From assembly GCA_038138145.1 (NCBI GenBank), contig JAYQDD010000002.1:124001-188000 (forward strand): a DNA stretch of 64,000 bases, given 5' to 3'. The DNA is from UBA3537 sp038138145. GTDB taxonomy: Bacteria; Bacteroidota; Bacteroidia; Flavobacteriales; Flavobacteriaceae. The notes beneath the pieces were generated by a model. It searched no databases. It had not been told where the DNA came from and was given only the letters and a program-made list of their open reading frames with translations. The translations under genes were made by a program, and so were the position numbers. Shown here one piece after another: positions 1 through 7,067 of this stretch (position 1 is the first letter of the stretch; each line of letters opens with the position of its first letter).

Positions 1-831
1 ATAGCAGGATCTATAGCAGGTGCAAAACACGTTCATGAAATGGCAGAAGCTTATGGTGTTCCTGTAATTCTTCATACCGATCACTGCGCCAAAAAATTAC
101 TACCCTGGATTGATGGTTTATTGGATGCCTCGGAAAAACATTTTGAGCAAACTGGAAAATCTCTGTACAGCTCTCACATGATAGACCTTTCTGAAGAACC
201 ACTCGAAGAAAACATCGAAATCTGTAAAGAATATTTAAAAAGAATGTCCAAAATGGGCATGACACTCGAAATTGAATTGGGGATTACAGGTGGTGAAGAA
301 GATGGTGTAGACAATAGCGATGTAGACGTTTCTAAACTATACACACAACCCGAAGAAGTCGCTTATGCATATGAAGAACTCAGCAAAGTGAGTGATCAAT
401 TTACCATCGCAGCAGCTTTTGGTAATGTTCACGGTGTGTATAAGCCAGGAAATGTAAAACTCACTCCAAAAATTCTTAAGAATTCTCAAGAATTCATCAC
501 CGAAAAATATGGTGTATCAGAAAATCATATCGATTTTGTATTTCATGGAGGATCTGGATCAACTTTAGAAGAAATTCGCGAAGCAATTGGATATGGAGTC
601 ATTAAAATGAACATCGATACCGATTTGCAATATGCATTCATGACAGGTGTTCGTGATGATTTTAAGAAAAATCAAGATTATTTGGCTTCACAAATTGGAA
701 ATCCAGACGGTGAAGATGTTCCAAACAAAAAATACTACGACCCAAGACGTTGGTTAAGACAAGGAGAACAGACTTTTGGAGCGCGTCTCAAAAAGGCATT
801 TGAGGATTTGAACAATGTAGACACATTGTAA
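1..831 (+). CDS. fbaA: Class II fructose-bisphosphate aldolase (5' end outside window)
   Basis: Cleaves fructose 1,6-bisphosphate to glyceraldehyde 3-phosphate and dihydroxyacetone phosphate in cytosolic glycolysis and gluconeogenesis. The frame is open from base 1; 276 codons are present of about 355 expected, so roughly 80 N-terminal residues lie off the window. Visible are HTDHCAKK (zinc ligand and active-site region), the GGEEDGVDN loop typical of the E. coli FbaA (class IIA) subtype, NVHGVYKPGN, FHGGSGS (metal and phosphate binding) and KMNIDTD. The protein follows E. coli FbaA almost residue for residue through to the C-terminus, so the identification is secure. An internal ATG at 40 is not the real start, because conserved sequence (GAKHVHEMAEAYGVP) continues upstream of it. 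accD follows after 47 bp. Confidence 0.97.
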   Translation: MAGSIAGAKHVHEMAEAYGVPVILHTDHCAKKLLPWIDGLLDASEKHFEQTGKSLYSSHMIDLSEEPLEENIEICKEYLKRMSKMGMTLEIELGITGGEEDGVDNSDVDVSKLYTQPEEVAYAYEELSKVSDQFTIAAAFGNVHGVYKPGNVKLTPKILKNSQEFITEKYGVSENHIDFVFHGGSGSTLEEIREAIGYGVIKMNIDTDLQYAFMTGVRDDFKKNQDYLASQIGNPDGEDVPNKKYYDPRRWLRQGEQTFGARLKKAFEDLNNVDTL

Positions 832-842
832 AAAAATATCCT

Positions 843-850
843 TAAATTTG
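843..850 (+). promoter_or_regulatory. Candidate promoter for accD (TAnnTTTG)
   Basis: TAAATTTG matches the Bacteroidota -7 element TAnnTTTG and lies 28 bp before the accD ATG. The nearest TTG (826-828) is only 14 bp upstream, shorter than the usual 17-23, so the -33 match is poor. Read-through from fbaA is an alternative. Confidence 0.4.
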
Positions 851-878
851 TTTTTCATTCTAAATCAATTAGGACAAA

Positions 879-1736
879 ATGGCGTGGTTTAAAAGAACAG
901 ACAAAGGTATTCAAACCCCAACAGAGGCGAAACGTGACACACCAAAAGGATTGTGGTACAAGTCGCCCACAGGGAAAATCATCGAGACCGAAGAATTAGA
1001 AAGAAACTTCTTTGTTAGTCCTGAAGATGGATACCATGTCCGCATTGGAAGTACCGAATACTTCAATATTTTGTTTGATAATAACAAATACAAAGAACTC
1101 AACCCAAAAATCACTTCAAAAGATCCTTTAAAATTTTCAGATAAGAAAAAATACACCGATCGTTTAGAAGCCGCCTACAAAAAAACCAAACTCAAAGATG
1201 CAGTACGCACAGTGGTAGGAAAATCTAAAGGAAAAGACCTCGTTGTTGCTTGTATGGATTTTAGTTTTATTGGTGGATCCGTTGGAAGTGTTGTTGGTGA
1301 GAAAATTGCACGTGCTGCAGATTATGCGCTAAAGAAAAAAATCCCCATCATGATCATATCCAAATCTGGAGGAGCACGAATGATGGAAGCAGGATTATCA
1401 CTGATGCAATTAGCAAAAACTTCTGCAAAGTTAGCACAATTGTCCGAAGCAGGAATCCCTTACATATCACTCTGTACAGACCCCACAACTGGTGGGACAA
1501 CCGCTTCATTTGCTATGCTTGGCGATATCAATATTAGTGAACCAGGCGCATTGATTGGCTTTGCTGGACCTCGTGTGGTTCGCGATACGACTGGAAAAGA
1601 ACTCCCTGAAGGCTTTCAAACCGCCGAATTTGTTCAAGAGCATGGCTTTTTAGATTTTATCACCCACCGCGAACAGCTTAAAGACAAGGTGAATCAATAC
1701 ATCGATTTGATCTTGAATCAGCCGTTAAGAGCATAA
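879..1736 (+). CDS. accD: Acetyl-CoA carboxylase carboxyltransferase beta subunit, zinc ribbon degenerate
   Basis: Beta subunit of the carboxyltransferase half of acetyl-CoA carboxylase, which works with AccA to move the carboxyl group from biotin to acetyl-CoA and make malonyl-CoA for fatty acid synthesis. The 285 residues cover the whole family length. Core motifs are present: GGSVGSVVGEKIARA, SKSGGARMMEAGLSLMQL, DPTTGGTTASFAMLGDI and GFAGPRVVRDT. Oddity: E. coli AccD begins with a four-cysteine zinc ribbon (C27, C30, C46, C49). The flanking sequence aligns well here (WYK..., ELERN..., V.P), but those positions are S29, G32, S47 and D50, so no zinc can be bound this way. accA is not nearby. 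The gene sits alone between fbaA and rpsO. Confidence 0.96.
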   Translation: MAWFKRTDKGIQTPTEAKRDTPKGLWYKSPTGKIIETEELERNFFVSPEDGYHVRIGSTEYFNILFDNNKYKELNPKITSKDPLKFSDKKKYTDRLEAAYKKTKLKDAVRTVVGKSKGKDLVVACMDFSFIGGSVGSVVGEKIARAADYALKKKIPIMIISKSGGARMMEAGLSLMQLAKTSAKLAQLSEAGIPYISLCTDPTTGGTTASFAMLGDINISEPGALIGFAGPRVVRDTTGKELPEGFQTAEFVQEHGFLDFITHREQLKDKVNQYIDLILNQPLRA

Positions 1737-1772
1737 TTCTTTCAAAATAATTCTTATATCATTCGAATTTCT

Positions 1773-1780
1773 TATATTTG
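1773..1780 (+). promoter_or_regulatory. Promoter for rpsO (TAnnTTTG)
   Basis: TATATTTG followed by GCCCC is a full match to the Bacteroidota -7 element. A near-consensus -33 (TTC, 1751-1753) lies 19 bp upstream. Transcription would begin near 1787, exactly where the folded rpsO leader starts. Confidence 0.6.
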
Positions 1781-1786
1781 CCCCTC

Positions 1787-1829
1787 GATTCTGAGCGTCA
1801 GAATCCACGCATAAAAATTATTTAAATAA
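1787..1829 (+). promoter_or_regulatory. Structured rpsO leader (candidate S15 autoregulatory RNA)
   Basis: A perfect 7-bp stem GATTCTG (1787-1793) / CAGAATC (1799-1805) encloses loop AGCGT. Loop bases GCGT (1795-1798) can pair with ACGC (1807-1810) just 3' of the stem, giving an H-type pseudoknot. A 12-bp AT palindrome (1818-1829) follows, ending 8 nt before the rpsO ATG. S15 is known to repress its own mRNA through such elements in several phyla; the role here is inferred. Confidence 0.5.
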
Positions 1830-1837
1830 ATATTGGA

Positions 1838-2107
1838 ATGTACCTAACAAAAGAAACTAAAGAGAAAATCTTTAAAAAACACGGAAAAGACGCCAAAGAT
1901 ACCGGTTCTGCCGAAGGTCAAATTGCTCTTTTCACACACCGAATCAATCACCTAACAGAACACCTTAAGCAAAATCGAAAAGATTTTAACACCGAGCGTT
2001 CGCTTGTAAAGCTTGTAGGAAAACGCCGTTCTCTATTAGATTATTTAATGAAAAAAGATATCTTGAGATACCGTGCTATTGTTAAAGAATTAGGATTAAG
2101 AAAATAA
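1838..2107 (+). CDS. rpsO: 30S ribosomal protein S15
   Basis: S15 is a primary binder of the central domain of 16S rRNA and helps nucleate the 30S platform. At 89 residues it has the normal length, with the typical helical sequence: GSAEGQIALFTHRINHLTEHL in the first half, then LVKLVGKRRSLLDYLMKKD and the terminal ELGLRK. The ATG is the only sensible start and has an A/T-rich upstream region without a Shine-Dalgarno motif. The gene has its own promoter and folded leader, ends in a strong terminator, and is followed by pnp, the same rpsO-pnp order as in E. coli and many other bacteria. Confidence 0.98.
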   Translation: MYLTKETKEKIFKKHGKDAKDTGSAEGQIALFTHRINHLTEHLKQNRKDFNTERSLVKLVGKRRSLLDYLMKKDILRYRAIVKELGLRK

Positions 2108-2112
2108 TACTT

Positions 2113-2140
2113 AAAAAAGAGGCCATATGGCCTCTTTTTT
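2113..2140 (+). terminator. Rho-independent terminator after rpsO
   Basis: AAAAAAGAGGCC, loop ATAT, then GGCCTCTTTTTT: a perfect 12-bp stem ending in a T run, 5 nt after the rpsO stop codon. pnp transcription probably depends on partial read-through, as no clear promoter is seen before pnp. Confidence 0.92.
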
Positions 2141-2148
2141 GATTACCC

Positions 2149-2246
2149 AGCACTTTTATTACAAGTGCTTACATATAGAAGAAGCTAATTAAAGTTTTTC
2201 ATTGGTCACACCACGCAACAACAACACAACACCAATGTTTAATTAG
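2149..2246 (+). promoter_or_regulatory. Structured pnp leader: two stem-loops
   Basis: First hairpin: AGCACTT (2149-2155) / AAGTGCT (2163-2169), loop of 7. Second: CTAATTAAA (2185-2193), a one-sided 6-nt bulge (2194-2199), CATTGGT (2200-2206), a 24-nt loop made almost only of A and C (2207-2230), ACCAATG (2231-2237) and TTTAATTAG (2238-2246). That is 16 perfect base pairs with one bulge, ending 11 nt before the pnp ATG. In E. coli a leader duplex is the target of RNase III and PNPase autoregulation; the parallel here is inference. Confidence 0.6.
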
Positions 2247-2257
2247 AATTAAAAAAT

Positions 2258-4471
2258 ATGATTCCAAAAGTATTTAAAGAGGTCATCGACCTCGGCGATG
2301 GAAGAGAAATCTCCATCGAAACAGGGAAACTCGCCAAGCAAGCCCATGGCTCTGTAGTGGTACAATCTGGCAAATGTATGTTGCTGTGTACAGTAGTTTC
2401 CAATTACAAATCAGCGGACGTTGACTTTTTACCACTCACCGTAGATTACCGCGAAAAATTTGCGGCAGCAGGACGCTACCCTGGTGGGTTCTTCAAAAGA
2501 GAAGCACGACCAAGCGATGGTGAAGTACTCACCATGCGCCTTGTAGACCGTGTATTACGTCCATTGTTTCCAAAAGATTACCACTCAGAAACTCAAGTGA
2601 TGATTCAATTGATGTCTCACGACGAAGATGTCATGCCAGATGCTATGGCTGGTTTAGCTGCATCTGCAGCCATCCAACTTTCTGATTTCCCATTTGAATG
2701 TGCTATTTCTGAGGCTAGAGTTGGGCGTATCAACGGAGAATTCATCATAAATCCTACTAGAGCACAACTCGCAGAATCGGATATCGATATGATGATTGGT
2801 GCCTCTGCAGACTCTGTAATGATGGTTGAAGGAGAAATGGATGAAATTTCAGAAGAAGAAATGACGGAAGCCATCAAGTTTGCACATGAAGCCATCAAAG
2901 TTCAATGTGCTGCTCAGGAACGATTGGCCCAAGCATTTGGTAAAAAAGAAGTTCGTGAATACGAACCAGAACGTGCCGATGAAGACTTAGCACAAAAAAT
3001 ACACGACATGGCCTATAACAAGGTCTATGCTGTAGCCAAAGCAGGTTCTTCAAAACACGAAAGAAGCGCTGCTTTCTCTGAAATAAAAGAAGAAATTACA
3101 GCTTCTTTTTCTGAAGAAGAACAAGAAGAATATGATGGATTAATTTCAAAATATTACTACAAAGCAGAAAAAGCTGCTGTACGCGATTTGACACTCAACG
3201 AAGGACTTCGTCTTGATGGTCGAAAAACAGATGAAATCAGACCCATTTGGTGTGAAGTAGACTATTTACCATCTACACACGGTTCGTCAATTTTTACAAG
3301 AGGAGAAACTCAAGCACTAGCTACAGTAACCCTCGGAACTTCTAGAGATGCCAATCAAATAGATATGCCCTCTTATGAAGGTGAAGAACGCTTTTATTTA
3401 CACTATAACTTCCCTCCTTTTTCAACTGGTGAAGCACGCCCTATTCGAGGAACGTCCCGTCGTGAAGTTGGACATGGAAACTTAGCACAACGTGCCCTAA
3501 AAGGTATGGTCCCTGAAGATTGCCCATATACTGTTCGCGTAGTAAGTGAAGTTTTGGAAAGTAACGGATCGTCTTCTATGGCTACTGTTTGCTCTGGAAC
3601 AATGGCGCTAATGGATGCTGGTGTACAATTGAAAAAACCAGTTTCTGGAATTGCAATGGGACTTATTTCCGATGCAGATTCTGGAAAATATGCGGTACTG
3701 TCTGATATTTTAGGTGATGAAGATCACCTAGGTGATATGGACTTTAAAGTCACAGGAACTGCAGATGGTATTACAGCATGTCAAATGGATATCAAAGTAA
3801 AAGGATTATCATACGAGATTTTAGTCAATGCACTAAAACAAGCTCGTGATGGACGCCTTCATATTTTAGGAAAACTTACTGATACAATTGCAGCACCTGC
3901 AGCAGACGTTAAGGCCCATGCACCTAAAATGGTAACCCGCATTATTCCAAATGAATTTATTGGAGCGCTTATTGGCCCAGGTGGTAAAGTGATTCAAGAA
4001 CTTCAAAAAGAAACAGGAACAACAATTGTAATCAATGAAGATCCTGTCACTGAAGAAGGAATTGTTGAGATTTTAGGTACAGATCAAGATGGGATTGATG
4101 CTGTTTTAGCCAAAATAGATGCGTTGATGTTTAAGCCAGAAGTTGGCAGTGTTTATGAAGTAAAAGTCATAAAAGTGCTAGATTTTGGCGCTGTGGTAGA
4201 ATACCTTGAAGCACCAGGAAACGAAGTGTTACTCCACGTAAGTGAATTGGCATGGGAACGTACAGAAAATGTCTCTGATGTTGTCAATATGGGTGATGTT
4301 TTTGATGTGAAATATTTTGGTATCGACTCCAGAACACGCAAAGAAAAAGTTTCACGTAAAGCACTTCTACCAAAACCGGAAGGTTTTGTGGAACGCCCGC
4401 CAAGAGATAGAAAACCAAATAATAGAGGTCGCGACAACCGTCGAAATGACAGAAGACCAAAAAAAGATTAG
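2258..4471 (+). CDS. pnp: Polyribonucleotide nucleotidyltransferase (PNPase)
   Basis: Phosphorolytic 3'-5' exoribonuclease of the cytosol, acting in mRNA decay and RNA quality control, and able to add heteropolymeric tails. The 737 residues show the full order: first RNase PH domain (about 10-145), helical linker, second RNase PH domain (about 320-460, with FTRGETQALATVTLG and SSSMATVCSGTMALMDAG), KH domain (IIPNEFIGALIGPGGKVIQ with the GxxG loop, about 560-620), S1 domain (VGSVYEVKVIKVLDFGAVVEY onward), and a very basic tail rich in R, N and K. It follows rpsO after a terminator and a folded leader, so it is probably a read-through gene with post-transcriptional control. A strong terminator follows. 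Confidence 0.98.
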   Translation: MIPKVFKEVIDLGDGREISIETGKLAKQAHGSVVVQSGKCMLLCTVVSNYKSADVDFLPLTVDYREKFAAAGRYPGGFFKREARPSDGEVLTMRLVDRVLRPLFPKDYHSETQVMIQLMSHDEDVMPDAMAGLAASAAIQLSDFPFECAISEARVGRINGEFIINPTRAQLAESDIDMMIGASADSVMMVEGEMDEISEEEMTEAIKFAHEAIKVQCAAQERLAQAFGKKEVREYEPERADEDLAQKIHDMAYNKVYAVAKAGSSKHERSAAFSEIKEEITASFSEEEQEEYDGLISKYYYKAEKAAVRDLTLNEGLRLDGRKTDEIRPIWCEVDYLPSTHGSSIFTRGETQALATVTLGTSRDANQIDMPSYEGEERFYLHYNFPPFSTGEARPIRGTSRREVGHGNLAQRALKGMVPEDCPYTVRVVSEVLESNGSSSMATVCSGTMALMDAGVQLKKPVSGIAMGLISDADSGKYAVLSDILGDEDHLGDMDFKVTGTADGITACQMDIKVKGLSYEILVNALKQARDGRLHILGKLTDTIAAPAADVKAHAPKMVTRIIPNEFIGALIGPGGKVIQELQKETGTTIVINEDPVTEEGIVEILGTDQDGIDAVLAKIDALMFKPEVGSVYEVKVIKVLDFGAVVEYLEAPGNEVLLHVSELAWERTENVSDVVNMGDVFDVKYFGIDSRTRKEKVSRKALLPKPEGFVERPPRDRKPNNRGRDNRRNDRRPKKD

Positions 4472-4499
4472 TTTAAAAACTAATTTTCATCAAATAAAA

Positions 4500-4530
4500 A
4501 GCCGTTTTGAAAATAAAACGGCTTTTTTTT
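4500..4530 (+). terminator. Rho-independent terminator after pnp
   Basis: AGCCGTTTT (4500-4508), 6-nt loop, AAAACGGCT (4515-4523) followed by a run of T. It lies 28 bp after the pnp stop. Confidence 0.92.
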
Positions 4531-4598
4531 GTAACATTTATTTCATTTTCAACGTATAACATAATGAGACCAAAATAATTTTTAAAAAATAAGCAAAC

Positions 4599-5462
4599 AT
4601 GAGACAACTCAAGATTACAAAACAAGTTACCAACAGGGAGACTGCTTCGTTGGACAAATACCTTCAAGAGATTGGAAAAGTTGACTTAATTACTGCCGAT
4701 GAGGAAGTAGAGTTGGCACAGCGCATTAAAGCTGGTGACCAAATTGCATTAGAAAAATTGACAAAAGCCAACCTTCGTTTTGTAGTTTCTGTTGCTAAAC
4801 AATATCAAAATCAAGGACTTACACTTCCGGATTTGATCAATGAAGGAAATCTTGGTCTCATAAAAGCCGCACAACGTTTCGATGAAACCCGCGGATTTAA
4901 GTTTATCTCATATGCTGTATGGTGGATTCGTCAATCTATTTTGCAGGCACTTGCGGAGCAGTCAAGAATTGTACGTTTGCCATTGAATAAGATTGGTTCA
5001 ATCAATAAAATTAATAAAACATATGCATTTTTAGAGCAATCTCATGAGCGCCCACCAAGTGCAGAAGAAATTGCGAAAGAATTGGACATGACCATAAATG
5101 ATGTGAAAGAATCGATGAAAAATTCTGGACGTCATGTCTCTATGGATGCACCTCTCGTTGAAGGAGAAGACTCCAACTTGTATGACGTATTACGTTCTGG
5201 AGAGTCACCAAATCCAGATAAAGAATTATTGCACGAATCTTTAAGAACAGAAATTGAACGTGCATTGGAAACCCTTACACCACGAGAAGCCGATGTCATT
5301 CGTCTGTATTTTGGTCTTGGTAACCAGCACCCTATGACTCTGGAAGAAATTGGAGAAACTTTTGATCTTACAAGAGAACGTGTTCGCCAAATTAAAGAAA
5401 AAGCGATTCGACGTTTAAAACACACCTCAAGAAGTAAAATACTGAAAACCTATCTTGGTTAA
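4599..5462 (+). CDS. rpoD: Primary RNA polymerase sigma factor (RpoD/SigA family)
   Basis: Housekeeping sigma-70 factor that directs RNA polymerase to TTG/TAnnTTTG promoters. At 287 residues it is much shorter than E. coli RpoD (613) because region 1.1 and the non-conserved region are absent, as is usual in Bacteroidota. Order: region 1.2 (DKYLQEIGKVDLITADEEVELAQRI, about 19-44), region 2 with ANLRFVVSVAKQYQNQGL, DLINEGNLGLIKAAQRFD and the -10 reading helix YAVWWIRQSILQAL (about 107-120), region 3 (RPPSAEEIAKELDM), region 4 with TPREADVIRLYFGL and the helix-turn-helix MTLEEIGETFDLTRERVRQIKEKAIRRL. It stands alone between two terminators. No clear promoter could be picked in the 68 bp upstream. 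Confidence 0.97.
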   Translation: MRQLKITKQVTNRETASLDKYLQEIGKVDLITADEEVELAQRIKAGDQIALEKLTKANLRFVVSVAKQYQNQGLTLPDLINEGNLGLIKAAQRFDETRGFKFISYAVWWIRQSILQALAEQSRIVRLPLNKIGSINKINKTYAFLEQSHERPPSAEEIAKELDMTINDVKESMKNSGRHVSMDAPLVEGEDSNLYDVLRSGESPNPDKELLHESLRTEIERALETLTPREADVIRLYFGLGNQHPMTLEEIGETFDLTRERVRQIKEKAIRRLKHTSRSKILKTYLG

Positions 5463-5466
5463 TAAC

Positions 5467-5493
5467 AAAACCCCTGCCCATTGGCAGGGGTTT
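5467..5493 (+). terminator. Rho-independent terminator after rpoD
   Basis: AAACCCCTGCC, loop CATT, GGCAGGGGTTT, then a T-rich tail, 6 nt after the sigma factor stop codon. The 3' arm also carries the TTG used as -33 in the candidate rpe promoter. Confidence 0.93.
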
Positions 5494-5512
5494 ATTTTTT
5501 GTTCTATTTTTG
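5481..5512 (+). promoter_or_regulatory. Promoter for rpe
   Basis: TTG (5481-5483), 21-bp spacer, TATTTTTG (5505-5512): a full match to the Bacteroidota consensus. The predicted start would leave a leader of only about 12 nt before the ATG at 5531. Confidence 0.55.
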
Positions 5513-5530
5513 TTATACTAAATTAAAATT

Positions 5531-6190
5531 ATGAGTTCATCTTTAATTGCGCCCTCCATTCTTGCTGCCGATTTTGCCAACCTTCAACGCGATATCGAAA
5601 TGGTCAACAGCAGTGAAGCCGATTGGTTTCATATAGACATCATGGACGGTGTTTTTGTGCCCAATATTTCATTTGGGATGCCTGTGTTAAAAGCCATTAC
5701 AAAACATGCAAAAAAAACAGTTGATGTTCATTTGATGATTGTTGATCCAGACCGATACATCAAAACCTTTGCAGAGCTTGGTAGTGATATCCTCACGGTA
5801 CATTACGAAGCTTGCACACATTTACACCGAACGCTTCAGGCCATAAAATCGGAAGGAATGAAAGCAGGTGTTGCACTCAACCCTCATACAAATGTCAATG
5901 TATTGGAAGATACCATTCAAGATATTGATTTGGTGTGTATCATGAGTGTAAATCCTGGTTTTGGTGGACAGAGCTTTATTGAACATACATACAATAAAGT
6001 GAAGCAACTCAAAGCATTAATATCTTCTAAAGGTGCTTCTACAAAAATTGAAATTGACGGCGGTGTAACTTCTGCAAATGCTCAAAAATTAAAAGACGCA
6101 GGTGCAGATGTATTGGTGGCAGGAAGCTTTGTATTCCGAAGCGAAAATCCTTCAGAAACAATCAAAGAATTGAAACGCCTAACGGCTTAA
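5531..6190 (+). CDS. rpe: Ribulose-phosphate 3-epimerase
   Basis: Interconverts ribulose 5-phosphate and xylulose 5-phosphate in the non-oxidative pentose phosphate pathway. The 219 residues form one TIM barrel of normal size. Visible: APSILAADFANL at the N-terminus, the metal-binding HIDIMDGVFVPNISFG (about 34-49), VHLMI, VNPGFGGQSFI (phosphate loop) and the second metal-ligand segment EIDGGV (about 175-180), then VLVAGSFVF. Single gene, with a promoter just after the sigma factor terminator. It converges on rfbA, whose stop codon lies only 3 bp from the rpe stop. Confidence 0.97.
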   Translation: MSSSLIAPSILAADFANLQRDIEMVNSSEADWFHIDIMDGVFVPNISFGMPVLKAITKHAKKTVDVHLMIVDPDRYIKTFAELGSDILTVHYEACTHLHRTLQAIKSEGMKAGVALNPHTNVNVLEDTIQDIDLVCIMSVNPGFGGQSFIEHTYNKVKQLKALISSKGASTKIEIDGGVTSANAQKLKDAGADVLVAGSFVFRSENPSETIKELKRLTA

Positions 6191-6193
6191 TAA

Positions 6194-7063
6194 TTAGCCC
6201 AAAATTCCTTTAAGATAATCGTAATAATTTCCTTTGAGGTTAGCGATTTGTTGATTTAGTTTTTCAGATGTAATCCATCTTTTATTTAATGCGATTTCTT
6301 CCAGACATGCAACTTTTTGGCCTGTTCTGTTTTCTATAGCTTTGATGAATTCTGTTGCTTCGCCAAGTGCCTCATGGGTTCCCGTATCTAACCATGCAAA
6401 ACCACGTTTGAGCACTTCTAATTTTAAGCTTTGCTGATGTAAATAATCCTCATTTACAGATGTTATTTCCAACTCTCCACGATCAGAGGGTTTGATTTTT
6501 TTGGCGATGTCAACTACAGAGTTTGGATAAAAATACAAACCAACTACGGCATAATTAGATTTTGGTTCTTTGGGCTTTTCTTCGATGTTAATGACATTAT
6601 TTTGTTCATCAAAAACAGCTACGCCATAACGTTGTGGATCTTTGACATAACTCCCAAAAACTACCGCTTTTTTTTCATTTTTGACGGTTTCTACTGCAGA
6701 ACCTAAAAGATCCTCTAGCCCAGCACCATAAAATATATTATCGCCTAAAATCAAACACACATCATCTGAACCAATGAACGATTCTCCAATGATAAATGCT
6801 TGAGCTAGTCCGTCTGGTGAGGGTTGCTCTGCGTAAGTAAGCTGAATACCAAAATTGGATCCATCACCCAAAAGATACTTAAAATTAGGTAAATCATGAG
6901 GGGTAGAAATTACCAAAATATCTTTGATCCCAGCACGCATCAATACCGATAATGGATAATAAACCATTGGCTTGTCGTAAATAGGCAAAAGTTGTTTGCT
7001 CACACTTAACGTAAGTGGGTGAAGTCGTGTACCCGAACCTCCTGCTAAAATAATCCCTTTCAT
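6194..7063 (-). CDS. rfbA: Glucose-1-phosphate thymidylyltransferase
   Basis: Forms dTDP-glucose from dTTP and glucose 1-phosphate, the first step toward dTDP-deoxysugars for surface polysaccharide. The 289 residues match the RmlA family length. Motifs: nucleotide loop GGSGTRLHPLT (about 8-18), KQLLPIYDKPMVYYPL, LGDNIFYG with the catalytic/Mg region, and EEKPKEPKSNYAVVGLYFY. It is the last gene of the operon that starts at 10533 and follows rfbB after 4 bp. The rfbC and rfbD genes needed to finish dTDP-rhamnose are not in the window, so the final sugar cannot be told. Confidence 0.96.
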   Translation of the reverse strand: MKGIILAGGSGTRLHPLTLSVSKQLLPIYDKPMVYYPLSVLMRAGIKDILVISTPHDLPNFKYLLGDGSNFGIQLTYAEQPSPDGLAQAFIIGESFIGSDDVCLILGDNIFYGAGLEDLLGSAVETVKNEKKAVVFGSYVKDPQRYGVAVFDEQNNVINIEEKPKEPKSNYAVVGLYFYPNSVVDIAKKIKPSDRGELEITSVNEDYLHQQSLKLEVLKRGFAWLDTGTHEALGEATEFIKAIENRTGQKVACLEEIALNKRWITSEKLNQQIANLKGNYYDYLKGILG

Positions 7064-7067
7064 TTAT

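Noticed and set aside
4317..4559. 80-codon open frame overlapping the 3' end of pnp and its terminator
   Set aside because: It runs through the terminator hairpin, starts inside pnp in another frame and encodes no recognisable protein.
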